Assembly (NCBI GenBank): GCA_963971575.1
Contig: OZ020619.1
Span: 21,706,813-21,770,812, forward strand
Length of the DNA stretch: 64,000 nt
Source: Liopterus haemorrhoidalis
Taxonomy: Eukaryota > Arthropoda > Insecta > Coleoptera > Dytiscidae
Reading direction: 5' to 3'
A program made the translations under genes and the position numbers. The notes beneath the pieces are model-generated. The model was not told the DNA's origin and did no database searches. It saw nothing but the letters and a program-made list of their open reading frames with translations. Positions within the stretch are counted from its first letter, which is position 1, and every line of letters begins with the position of its first letter. This document shows positions 33,254-43,975 of the stretch, piece by piece.

Positions 33254-33595
33254 TCAAATGGAATATGTCCAAATCAAAGCATGTTCTTCACGCAGGTTAC
33301 ATGAGGTATCATTTCCCCATACCTCTGATTTGAATATTAGTTTTGGTGGAACCTGATTTTTCACACTTACTTGTAGTAATTTTTTAAGTCTGCCGGATTT
33401 CACCATTTCTTTTGTGATAGTACTACCGTTGTAAAATGTACCTACTCCAACTCCACCTCCTCTTTGCGAACCATCTTCAGGATATATCGTAAGCCTATAA
33501 ATAGGCATATCCGTTTGTTCCATTACTTCAGAAGGATTAGATAGACGATATTTGGGACCAGCAAGTATTCCCATCTTCAAACTTTTATAATGATT
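33254..33595 (-). CDS. Unrecognised exon of a candidate host gene
   Basis: An acceptor (TGTCTATTTCCAG) precedes an open frame of 113 codons ending in TGA at 33254, beginning NHYKSLKMGILAGPKYRL. It contains SNPSEVMEQTDMPIYRL, a glycine-rich RGGGVGVGTFYNGS and EEHALIWTYSI at the end. It is well mixed in composition, unlike the low-complexity exons around it, and looks like a genuine folded domain, but I cannot name the family. A full-consensus donor GTAAGT occurs inside the frame after KKLLQ (33371), which would make a 225-bp phase-0 internal exon. Both readings are open. Confidence 0.45.
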   Translation of the reverse strand, partial: NHYKSLKMGILAGPKYRLSNPSEVMEQTDMPIYRLTIYPEDGSQRGGGVGVGTFYNGSTITKEMVKSGRLKKLLQVSVKNQVPPKLIFKSEVWGNDTSCNLREEHALIWTYSI

Positions 33596-33659
33596 CTGGA
33601 AATAGACATTAATGCAATAGTAAATAACTGGAAAGAAAATATCCGTCATAAGATAATGG

Positions 33660-34129
33660 TATTCAGTTGAAGGAAACTATTATTTTTAACACCGGGCGTA
33701 TAATATACACTTTATTATCTAGAGGGACACTAGTGTGTAAGGTATAGTAAAGTGTTGCATTGGTAACCAAATATCAATGCCATATTTACAAATTATCAAA
33801 TGTTCAACTTCATATTAAAAAATACTTAAAAGAATGTTTTAATTTCATAAATACTTTTATAAAATAATACATCAGTTCAATTGATTTATATCTAAATAAC
33901 CAGAATAATCTTCGATTTAAACAAATACATTCCAAGTAATGTCAACATAACCTACAACTGATCGACTGCCGATAAGTGCTCATATTATTTTTTTATAATT
34001 TACATTCACAATAATATCATTGTTACCAGTGGTAACGACTCGTGATTCGAAATCGCGAAGGTGCTGCAACTTTCAAAATTTACAAACACAGCATAAATGC
34101 GTGATAAAATTACGAAAATATCGTCTAAA
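33660..34129. other. No gene recognised
   Basis: AT-rich sequence. A related AT-rich stretch with GTTGCCATGGTAACC-like and TCAATTCAACT-like text occurs at about 36820-37050, so it may be one low-copy repeat. Nothing codes. Confidence 0.35.
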
Positions 34130-34333
34130 TTAAAAAAAAAAAATCAACATTTTTTTTTTATTTATTATCCATAGATTTACATTTTGGTATATTCTAAAAT
34201 TACTTAAAAATAAAATCCATTCTTTTCGTCTTATTTTTAGGTCAATAACATTTTCTTTGATGTCTGTGCGACTGTTGAGTAATTTTTTCTTAGTTGAAAT
34301 CATTGCAAGTGCTTTTAACCTATCCTGATTCAT
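34130..34333 (-). pseudogene. C-terminal tail of a hAT (ZMYM1-like group) transposase
   Basis: The frame MNQDRLKALAMISTKKKLLN followed by NVIDLKIRRKEW resembles the tail that follows the dimerisation domain in ZMYM1-like hAT proteins (M.Q.RLN.LA..SIE). It is short and isolated, cut on its upstream side by the hAT element at 34366-35288. Confidence 0.5.
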
Positions 34334-34365
34334 TACTACACTACAAACTTAGCAAGGGAACTGCC

Positions 34366-35288
34366 TAGTGTTTCTTCTCGAGAATTCTTTCTCGAGAATT
34401 TCTCGAGAAAAAGTTATAATTCTCATTTTTCATTTCTCGAGAAATGTAATTTTTTTTTTTTCGAGAAATGTAAATTTTTCTCGACGCCATGTTAAACGCA
34501 TTGTGCTTTTAAAAAACTGTTTTAAAAAAACATAATCTTTAGTAAGGCACTGATAATAATTTAATTTTGATAAAATTTGTCTTCTGTCTCCCGCAACGCA
34601 ACTGTGGCAACAGATAAAAAGCGATTTATAATATTTAGCTAATTAGCATTTATTGTTACAATATTTTATTTTAATTAAGTGTATTATTTATTATAATCAA
34701 TTACATTTCATTTTTTGTTCAGTTTAAAGGCGCTTTCCTTTTACCACTTTACTTAAGAAATCTAAGCTAAGCTAAGTTAATCTAAGTTGTAAGAACGTTC
34801 CATTTATAAGACACTGGCTAAGATAAACTAAGTTTTTTCCTCCCCCCTTTCCCTTGCTAAGACATTTGACTAACTTCTTAGCTTAGCCAAGCATTTTAAC
34901 TTGTAAAAGGAAAGCAGCTACTGTTATGTAAAAGATTATCTACAAGTTAAATAAAATAATTATTACTATTAGTATTAATTTCTTAATTTTTTGAAAATTT
35001 CTCTATACATATGTATTTTCAATTAATATGCAATTACGTGCCGCTTTTCCTAATCATTTTTAAAACCCTGTTACCCATTTGTTCTAATGTTATTTAAATG
35101 AATACTTTAGTACTTTAAAGTTGACTATAATTTTAACATGTTTTTATCCTCTACAATATTTTTAACATTAAAAAAAGATATATATTCTAATAATTATTTT
35201 TCTCGAGATTTCTCGATAATTCTCGAGAATATAAGTCTATTTTTTCATTTCTCGAGAAATGAAAAATGTCGAGAAATCAGAAACACTA
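34366..35288. mobile_element. hAT element with TAGTGTTTCT ends and TCTCGAGA-rich termini
   Basis: The ends TAGTGTTTCT and AGAAACACTA are perfect inverted repeats. The target duplication GAACTGCC is perfect (34358-34365 and 35289-35296). Both subterminal regions carry many copies of the self-complementary word TCTCGAGA. The interior has no transposase. A separate MITE is nested at 34732-34915. Confidence 0.85.
34732..34915. mobile_element. MITE with GCTTTCCTTTTAC ends
   Basis: The inverted ends GCTTTCCTTTTAC / GTAAAAGGAAAGC bound a 184-bp segment with further inverted AAGCTAAG/CTTAGCTT matches. It is nested in the hAT at 34366-35288. No coding capacity. Confidence 0.6.
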
Positions 35289-35482
35289 GAACTGCCTGAT
35301 GCACAGTGCCGCATTACGTATGTCAGTGCGAGTGTTAATACTTGCGCGCGGATAATATACGTTATATTCCTATATTTTATGACACTGTGAAAAACACAGT
35401 TCAGCTAGCGTTCTTCGCTCTTCTTAGTGCTGAAACTTGCAAGGGTGATTCGCGTGCTGCTTGCAAGATGTATTTATATATA

Positions 35483-37159
<1,677 letters not shown>

Positions 37160-37372
37160 GAAAATTGTGATAGGCGATATGAATGCGAAAGTTGGTCAAG
37201 AAATCAACTTCTATCCTATAATCGGACGTTATAAAAAAAAATTGAGGAGGGAATTTTTCATTGAAAACGGGAATTTTTAACCTGTAGTGCGGGAAAAGGG
37301 TGATGAGAAGGTTGGCAACACTTCATTGGTGGGACATGGTTCAAACATAAGGACATTCACAAGGCTACCTGG

Positions 37373-37375
<3 letters not shown>
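37160..37375 (+). pseudogene. RTE-like LINE, endonuclease fragment 1 (interrupted)
   Basis: The plus strand shows IVIGDMNAKVGQE and, after a frameshift, GGTWFKHKDIHKATWI, both from the apurinic-type endonuclease domain of RTE-like LINEs. The reading stops at ...TWI (37375) and resumes with SLNGRKNNQIDHILID at 41991; between them sits the CR1-like LINE. This is an old and damaged copy. Confidence 0.7.
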
Positions 37376-37407
<32 letters not shown>

Positions 37408-37475
37408 TTTATTAGTGTTTTCAAATTTACATTTTTACACACGTCTTTACAAAATGGTTACATAAATACTTATTT

Positions 37476-40235
37476 CTAAAAACTTATATTATTGAAATCG
37501 TTTGTAAGGAACTCATCATAATTGTAAAACGCATTTTCCTTAAAAAATGACTTTAAAATATTTCTAAATGAGTGGAGAGGCAAACCTTTAATATTCTCAG
37601 GTAAGATATTATAAAATTTAGTGCAATAATAATTAATTGAGTATCTTGCACAACCTACTCTAATGTATGCTGGTCTTATCAAGTGTTTCCCTCTCGTCTC
37701 ATATTTATGAATTTGTTCCTGCGTTTTGAAATTATCTTTGGTTTGATGCATGCAAATAAGGCAGTAGAATATATATAAGGACGGTAGTGTCATCAGACCT
37801 AGTTCAACAAAATGTTGTCTGCAGTCTTGTCTGTAACTCAGACCACAAATCACTCTAACAACTCGCCGTTGTAATCGAAAAATTCTTTGGGTATGTGTGG
37901 AGTGTCCCCAAGCTAGCAAAGCATATGTGATGTGTGACTCAACCAGGGCATGATATGCAGTCACCAGGACATTTCTGTGTACCTTAGATTTTAGATTTCT
38001 TATACAGTAGATTGCCTTGCATAATTTTTCCGCTGTTGTTCCCGCGTGTTTTTCCCAACCTAGATTTATACCAATAGTTACTCCTAGGAACTTAACAGGA
38101 TCTTGCCTAATATTCTCTGTTATTGGTCTTAGGGAAAACAATAGGTGTTGGGTCTTGGATTCGTTTCTGCTTAATCTGTTCGCCACAAACCAATCTTGCG
38201 CAGCATTTTTTATTAAGGCGTTATTGGATTTCATTTCTTGGTAGGTTTCGGACTGATTAAGCAGCGTGGTATCGTCTGCATATAAAACAGACTTTGCATC
38301 CTCTATAAAAGTTGGTAAATCATTAATGTAAATCAGAAACAACAGCGGGGCCAATATTGAACCTTGCGGTACTCCAAAATGGATGTTTTGCTCATCAGAT
38401 TGAGTATCATTTGCCCAAACATATTGTTTCCGGTTTGTTATAAAGGAATTTAGAAGTTGGCAACTCTCTGGACTAATGTTGTAGCACGACATTTTCTTTA
38501 TTAACAAATCATGTGGCACACAGTCAAAAGCCTTTGTTAAGTCATAGAAAGTGGCCATAGTGTATGTACCAGTTTCAAATCCTGTTGTCACAAAATCTAT
38601 GAAATCCAAGATAGCTGTTGTTGTAGATTTGCCACTTCTAAAACCAAACTGACTCTTGCTTAATAAATCATTATTTTCAAAATGTTCGGCTAGCTGCTTC
38701 AGCAAAATTTTCTCCAAAACTTTTGAGAATATTGGGGTGAGGGATACAGGCCTATAATTATTTAACTCCTCCTTGCTTCCTTTTCCCTTATAAATTGGGA
38801 TAACTTTATTTAATTTTAATACTGATGGGAAAATATTAGATCTTATTGCACTATTGTATAATACGCAAAGTGGAGAAATAATTATATCTTTTATTGTTTT
38901 TATGATGTAGGCACTAAGATTGTAGGCATCCCTGCTTTTGTTATTTTTTAATGCCTGTATGGCGTCCCTAACCTGGTTGTGTGTCACCTCTTTAAAAGAA
39001 AATACAGGGATATTCAAATTATTAGTTGCTGCTTCTACTATTGAAATGGGATTCGTATTACTGAACGGGAGACTCTGATTTAGGTTTACCGAGATACTTG
39101 CAAAATAATTATTAATCACATTGCATGGTTTAGGACACTCCACGTGTGGCTTCCGGGGTCTCTGACTGTTTACCACAGCCCAAAGAGCTTTTGGCTTGTT
39201 GTCAGAGCCATCTATGTACCGACAGTTTGCTGTTTTTTTACTTGCCATAATATGTTTTCGGTACATATTCCTGTACTTATTTCTAATAGCCTTATTTGCA
39301 GGAGTGGAGTTTTGTAAATAATATTGATGAGCAAGTTGTGCAACACTTCTCCAGAACTTTACTTCATCATTGAACAAAAAAAAAGTGTTATTTGAATGTT
39401 TCTTCAAATCTATTCGTTTCTCCGGGAAAACGCTGTTCAGTATTGTAACTACTTGATTTAGAAAGTATTCAAAATCCTGCTCACAATCATATATTCCATT
39501 ATTTCCAAACTTCCACTCAATCAAAGATAATTCCTGGTAAAAATTTATGAGACCTTCCTGTGTTATAGGGCGAAGATATTTTGGAGTGTCATCTAAAGGG
39601 ACATGAACTGTTTGACTAACCCTCCTGTACATTCCCGCACCGCTATGATCTGAGAAGGAGTTCTGTACTTTAAAAATGGTGTCATTATCATTATTTGTGT
39701 TGGAGAATATGTTATCCAAACAGTTTTTGCCCCTTGTACTAAATGTCACCAATTTTTGCAAGTTAAAAGCCCGTAAGGTGTCATATACTAGTAGTGTATC
39801 TGATTCATTTTTATTGAATTTAACATTAAAATCCCCTCCTACGATAATATCGTAACAAGGGTTTATAGTGCGTAAAGTACAGTCCATGATTTCTAAAAAC
39901 TTTTTTAAATCTCCATATGGTGATCTGTATATATTAATTATTACTGTTTTTAGTGAATAGATCTGAATACCTACTATTTCACAATCTTTTTCCACAGATA
40001 AGCTGTTAATATTTTCCAAGATTTTATAATTAAACTTGGATAAAAGGGATGTTTTAATATAAATTATAACTCCACCGTTTTTATACTTTTCCCTGCAAAA
40101 ATGAGTGACATTAGTAAAATTTTCAATGACATACTCGCTGATTTCAGTTGTCTTTAACCAATGTTCTGATAAACAGAGGAAATTAAAATATTTATCGATA
40201 ATTAGTGACTCCACGTAATCGACCCTATTCCTCAA
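37476..40235 (-). CDS. CR1-like LINE ORF2: endonuclease and reverse transcriptase
   Basis: Nicks target DNA and reverse transcribes element RNA. The endonuclease (residues about 1-200) shows LCLSEHWL, YRSPYGD, VGGDFNV and FSDHSG. The reverse transcriptase follows, with NNYRPVSLTPIFSKVLEK, FYDLTKAFDCVPHDLL, GVPQGSILAPLLF and the catalytic VLYADDTTLL. The C-terminal region has LQRRVVRVICGL and TRGKHLI. No ATG lies near the endonuclease start: the frame is open upstream past the end of ORF1, so the start given is a TTG within QGLRNRVDY and the true N-terminus lies upstream. Length is typical of the CR1 clade. Confidence 0.85.
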   Translation of the reverse strand: MRNRVDYVESLIIDKYFNFLCLSEHWLKTTEISEYVIENFTNVTHFCREKYKNGGVIIYIKTSLLSKFNYKILENINSLSVEKDCEIVGIQIYSLKTVIINIYRSPYGDLKKFLEIMDCTLRTINPCYDIIVGGDFNVKFNKNESDTLLVYDTLRAFNLQKLVTFSTRGKNCLDNIFSNTNNDNDTIFKVQNSFSDHSGAGMYRRVSQTVHVPLDDTPKYLRPITQEGLINFYQELSLIEWKFGNNGIYDCEQDFEYFLNQVVTILNSVFPEKRIDLKKHSNNTFFLFNDEVKFWRSVAQLAHQYYLQNSTPANKAIRNKYRNMYRKHIMASKKTANCRYIDGSDNKPKALWAVVNSQRPRKPHVECPKPCNVINNYFASISVNLNQSLPFSNTNPISIVEAATNNLNIPVFSFKEVTHNQVRDAIQALKNNKSRDAYNLSAYIIKTIKDIIISPLCVLYNSAIRSNIFPSVLKLNKVIPIYKGKGSKEELNNYRPVSLTPIFSKVLEKILLKQLAEHFENNDLLSKSQFGFRSGKSTTTAILDFIDFVTTGFETGTYTMATFYDLTKAFDCVPHDLLIKKMSCYNISPESCQLLNSFITNRKQYVWANDTQSDEQNIHFGVPQGSILAPLLFLIYINDLPTFIEDAKSVLYADDTTLLNQSETYQEMKSNNALIKNAAQDWFVANRLSRNESKTQHLLFSLRPITENIRQDPVKFLGVTIGINLGWEKHAGTTAEKLCKAIYCIRNLKSKVHRNVLVTAYHALVESHITYALLAWGHSTHTQRIFRLQRRVVRVICGLSYRQDCRQHFVELGLMTLPSLYIFYCLICMHQTKDNFKTQEQIHKYETRGKHLIRPAYIRVGCARYSINYYCTKFYNILPENIKGLPLHSFRNILKSFFKENAFYNYDEFLTNDFNNISF

Positions 40236-40300
40236 GCCCTGTAGATTTAGATATAATAGATTTAATTTGAACTCAGAATGCGTTTCATTAATTTTTGAGA

Positions 40301-41818
40301 CTACATTTTTTCTAAAAAAATATTTTCTGTTGCATTCTTTTTTTCATTTAAAATATTCCTCTTCCTTGGATTATTGACATTATTGAAATTACGCACATTG
40401 TCATTATTAATAAAATTGTCTTTTTTTGTCATGTTCTCATTATTTAAAAAATTATCATTACTTAAAATATTGTCATCATTTAAAACATTGTCACTATTTA
40501 AAATATTGTCCTTATATAAAATATTGTCACTGTTTAAAATATTTTTATCATTTAAAGTACTATTTACAAGAATCTTATTGTTGTCATTATTTAAAACGTT
40601 GATGCTAGATGTTTCCAAATTTATAACAGATTTACTTAAATTTAGGTTCACATTAGCAATTAGTTTTTTCCCTGTTGATTTATTATTCTTATTCTTAAAA
40701 ACATATACATTAATATGTTGTGCAACCCGAGACATTATTATCAGTTTACCTCTTTTATTCATATGCAGCCCGTAACTTGTCATATCACAGTAATTGATTA
40801 AAATATTCGGATCGAGGAACAGTACATTTTTGTAGCTTGAGGAAGCATGGTCTATCAGTGAATTCTGTAAAAATACATTATAGTTATAAATTTCTTTGTG
40901 TTGCCAGAAAAAAGTGCCAAGGATTATAACATTTGTGTGTTTTAGTTTATTTAAGGTGTTCAATATAATTTGTTGATTTATAAGTGACTTTTTTAAAATA
41001 TCGTTAGTTCCACCCATTAATATAACATGATCATGAAATGTAAAATCCTTGGTAAGTTTTTCAATATTACTAGTCACATTACAGAAAGAGGCATTGGGAT
41101 AAAAAAATGCATTTATGTCATATTTGTCACTAGGAAGAATTTTGTTCAGAATGTCCGCACAGTGACGTCCGTGACTGTCAGCAAGCAACAAAATTTTTCC
41201 TTTATTTTTGGATGTACAATTACTTTTATGGGTTATGTTTTCACTGCAAAGTTCGGTTCTTTTTGGATGACAGGTGGAGGTGTCGCTAGTAGTCCTGTTT
41301 TCACTTTGGTGACAGCCGGGGGTGTCGCTAGTGGTCTTTTTCTCACTTCGTGGAGGTCCTGATTTCTTCTTATTATTTTCGGATTTCGTAAATTTATTTA
41401 GTCTGAGTTCAAGATAATTAATTTTGCTTTCTAGTTCCTTTATGTAATTTAACAGTTTAAAATAACCATTCCGTTTATTGGTTTTCTTAACTTTGTTATT
41501 ATTATTATTATTTTTAGTAGCACAGTTATTTTCAATTACGGTTTCCGTACTACTTGTAGAATCGTTTAAATTTGCTGGGTCGTCCGAAGATTTATTTAGA
41601 TTTATTAAATCACTATTTGCATTTAAGTTATCACTGCTATCATTTTCTATATTTATTATAATTTCGTCCTCGTTGTAATCAGTAGAGATATAACTAGAGT
41701 TTAACTCTTTTTTAAGTTTAGCCACAAGTTCGCACTTTCGTCCGTTAAATTTTATACCCCGTTTTGACAATTCCTTTTTTATTTGGCACACTTTTAAATC
41801 ATTTATATTAATAGACAT
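40301..41818 (-). CDS. CR1-like LINE ORF1: SAP-like motif, SGNH esterase-like domain, hexapeptide repeats
   Basis: About 505 residues. Residues 6-40 fit a SAP DNA/RNA-binding motif (LKVCQIKKELSKRGIKFNGR followed by ELVAKLKK). A short coiled coil is at about 120-148. Residues about 208-370 look like an SGNH hydrolase: ADSHGR (block I serine), GGTNDI (block III) and GLHMNKRGK (block V histidine); the aspartate usually before GLH is replaced by tyrosine. Residues 424-480 are about ten six-residue repeats of the form DNILNx, encoded by 18-bp repeats. Esterase-type ORF1 proteins are known in CR1 elements; the role is presumed RNA binding or particle formation. Confidence 0.75.
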   Translation of the reverse strand: MSININDLKVCQIKKELSKRGIKFNGRKCELVAKLKKELNSSYISTDYNEDEIIINIENDSSDNLNANSDLINLNKSSDDPANLNDSTSSTETVIENNCATKNNNNNNKVKKTNKRNGYFKLLNYIKELESKINYLELRLNKFTKSENNKKKSGPPRSEKKTTSDTPGCHQSENRTTSDTSTCHPKRTELCSENITHKSNCTSKNKGKILLLADSHGRHCADILNKILPSDKYDINAFFYPNASFCNVTSNIEKLTKDFTFHDHVILMGGTNDILKKSLINQQIILNTLNKLKHTNVIILGTFFWQHKEIYNYNVFLQNSLIDHASSSYKNVLFLDPNILINYCDMTSYGLHMNKRGKLIIMSRVAQHINVYVFKNKNNKSTGKKLIANVNLNLSKSVINLETSSINVLNNDNNKILVNSTLNDKNILNSDNILYKDNILNSDNVLNDDNILSNDNFLNNENMTKKDNFINNDNVRNFNNVNNPRKRNILNEKKNATENIFLEKM

Positions 41819-41990
41819 TTTTCTTATTTATCACTGCTAATAATATAACACTCAAAAAAATTAATATATAATTATTTAAAATATTACTACACAATGTTAA
41901 TTTGTTCACGAGAAAATGACACGTCTTCACTCTACTCTACTCTATATATATCTATCTCTACTCTACTCTATCTCTACTCTACTCTATATA

Positions 41991-42069
41991 TCTCTAAATG
42001 GACGTAAAAATAATCAGATTGATCATATACTCATAGATCAACGTCACTTTTCAGACCTCTTTGAAGTAA
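41991..42069 (+). pseudogene. RTE-like LINE, endonuclease fragment 2
   Basis: It reads SLNGRKNNQIDHILIDQRHF and SDLFEV, continuing the frame broken at 37375. The fragment is ended by the SINE at 42070; it resumes at 42292. Confidence 0.7.
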
Positions 42070-42291
42070 TAAATTTTTTTTTAGTAATTTTTTTGGGTTT
42101 TGTCTTTCGACCATATTAACCAGCTTCGACAATTTTATTTATTATTTGATACAATTTAACCTTAAAAACTACAATTACAAACACAAACATCCATGCCATC
42201 ACCAGTATTCGAACCCGAGCCACCCTGGTCTAGCAGTCAGCGCCCCATCTACACTAACCGTTACACCATGGTGACCGGCATGTAAGAAGTT
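42070..42291 (-). mobile_element. tRNA-derived SINE
   Basis: On the minus strand the head has an A box (ATGGTGTAACGGTTAGTG) and a B box (GGGTTCGAATACTGG). The body GGCATGGATGTTTGTG is shared with the SINE at 7108-7260. An A-rich 3' region ends at a small duplication GTAA (42066-42069, 42292-42295). It splits the RTE-like endonuclease between FEV and RSYRGAN. Confidence 0.75.
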
Positions 42292-42339
42292 ACAGAGGAG
42301 CCAACATTGACTCAGATCACTTCTTAGTACGAGGGTGCG
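42292..42339 (+). pseudogene. RTE-like LINE, endonuclease fragment 3
   Basis: It reads RSYRGANIDSDHFLV, the catalytic SDH region of the endonuclease. The following mariner interrupts at a TA (42338-42339); the frame continues at 43510 as IAEIRSR. Confidence 0.7.
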
Positions 42340-43509
42340 TTTTTATATTCGCGGAATGGGGGGTAAGGAAGGTAAATAAAAACAAAGAATTACTTTTCTT
42401 TTTCAGTGTATTCTCCCTTAAGTCTAATACATTTCTCAGATCTAGTAATTAATTTATTTATACCAATGAAAAAAAAAATCATTTTTGTCTTCAAAATACG
42501 CTGAAACTGCAGCTTTTACTTCATCTGACGAATTTTTTTTTCCTCGAAGTTCTTTCTTCATATTCTGGAACAAATAGTAATCGCTGGGGGCCAGGTCTGG
42601 GCTGTAGGTTGGATGATCTAATTCCTGGAAGCCTGCCTTGTACGACTCGACCCTTAATCGTTCTACAAGTGTGGCATAATATTCTCCCGTTATAGAGACG
42701 CCCTTTCTTTGTAGTCGATGAGCAGGATTCCTTCAGTGTCCTAAAATATGGTCGCCATGAGCTTTCCAGCTGACTGTTGCACTTTAAACTTCTTTGGTGT
42801 ACCTTTTTTGTGCCATTGCATTGAATCTTGTTTGGATTCAGGTTCATAGTGATGAACCTACGTTTCATCTCCTGTAACAATCCGACTTAATACTCCATCC
42901 TGGTCTTCACTGCAGAGTTTCAAAAACGCCCGTGAACATGCCATTCGTTCGTGTTTTTGAGGCGGCGTTAGCATTCTCGGGACCCATCTTGCACAGACCT
43001 TTGTCATACCGAGATGATCGTGGAGAACTTTAAAAATGTTTGTATCTGATACTCCAACCATTTCTGCAAATTGTTTCTTATTCAAACGGGCATCTTCCAA
43101 TAGTAAATTTTTAACTTTTTCCACAAGTTCTGGCGTGGTCACCTCGATGGGACGTCCAGGGCGAGGATCGTCTTCCAGGGATTCTCTACCTTGTTTAAAC
43201 AGGTCATGCCACTTATATATCATGGTTTTACCAGGACTCTTGTCCTGACATCTCTTCTATAATGGTTTGCACTGGTTTTCCTTGTTTTGTCAAGAACTTT
43301 ATAACGGCAACGATGTTCGACTTTACTCATGTTGAAAATCTCTTCACGTTCTGACTTGTGTAAATGACAATAACTGAGATACTACTGATTGAATAATAAT
43401 GCAGTTCGGTATTTATAGTAATAAGACATAAGCTAGACGTTACGATTGGTTTACCAAGCCCCGCCTCTCAGAAACCCCTCCATTCCGCAAATTTAAAAAT
43501 GCACCCTCG
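42340..43509 (-). mobile_element. mariner element with intact termini
   Basis: Inverted ends CGAGGGTGCGTTTTTATATT (left) and CGAGGGTGCATTTTTAAATT (right) extend about 40 bp with few differences, bounded by TA at 42338-42339 and 43510-43511. The 1,170-bp length is somewhat below a complete mariner. It lies within the RTE-like LINE. Confidence 0.9.
42521..43330 (-). pseudogene. mariner transposase pseudogene lacking the middle catalytic segment
   Basis: Piece 1 (43223-42858) has the helix-turn-helix region (WHDLFKQGRESLEDDPRPGR), the linker ARWVPRMLTPPQK and first catalytic aspartate IVTGDET. Piece 2 is in another frame (about 42850-42521) and ends with the third catalytic region HPTYSPDLAPSDYYLF. 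Between VERLRV and GFQEL the usual segment with the second aspartate (family form HDNAPAH) is deleted. The N-terminus starts MSKVEHR near 43331 with a frameshift before piece 1. This copy cannot encode active transposase. Confidence 0.85.
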
Positions 43510-43975
43510 TAATTGCCGAAATACGGAGTAGGTAGTTAATTTAAAGAAAGAAAATGCGCATCCCAAGTTTTATACAAATAAGTTAAAAAATGAAAATGTA
43601 GCAATGGACTACTTTGCAACTATTTCTCAAGGTATAGAGATATTAGCCTGTACTACAAATTTGGAATTAGGTGACGAAATCGACATCGATAATGGTTATT
43701 AATAACAGAGACAGCGGAAAAGGTGTTTGGCAGTAAAAAATTCGAAAAGAGAAGTGAATGGTTTGAGCCGGAGTGTGAAAAAGCAATGGTAGATAATAAC
43801 GACGCTCGATAGAAAATGTTACAGAGTAGAACCAGAGGGAGCGTACAACAGTACCAAGAAAATAGACTAATTGAAAAAAGGGTCCATAAGGTCCATAAGA
43901 AGGAAAAGTGGTATTTCGAAATGAAATGCTGCATCTACATTTGTGTGTTTCTACATTTATTAAAGATTTCAGCAC
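43510..43975 (+). pseudogene. RTE-like LINE, fragment 4 (post-endonuclease region)
   Basis: It continues after the mariner with IAEIRSR, then KLKNENVAMDYFATISQG and, in another frame, TAEKVFGSKKFEKRSEWFEP and CEKAMVDNNDAR. It ends with KKEKWYFE near 43930. This is the linker between endonuclease and reverse transcriptase in RTE-like elements. No reverse transcriptase follows. Confidence 0.65.

Larger units (their letters stand above)
37376..41990 (-). mobile_element. CR1-like LINE, apparently full length
   Basis: About 4.6 kb on the minus strand: a 5' region with a (CTACT)n-like tract (41933-41990), ORF1, ORF2, and a 3' end of (ATT)n at 37376-37412. It interrupts the RTE-like endonuclease exactly between codons for TWI and SLNG. 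The two large frames are open, which suggests a relatively young copy. Confidence 0.85.

Noticed and set aside
40374..40775. Plus-strand 133-codon frame of Leu/Ser/Phe repeats
   Set aside because: Antisense shadow of the 18-bp repeats in CR1-like ORF1.
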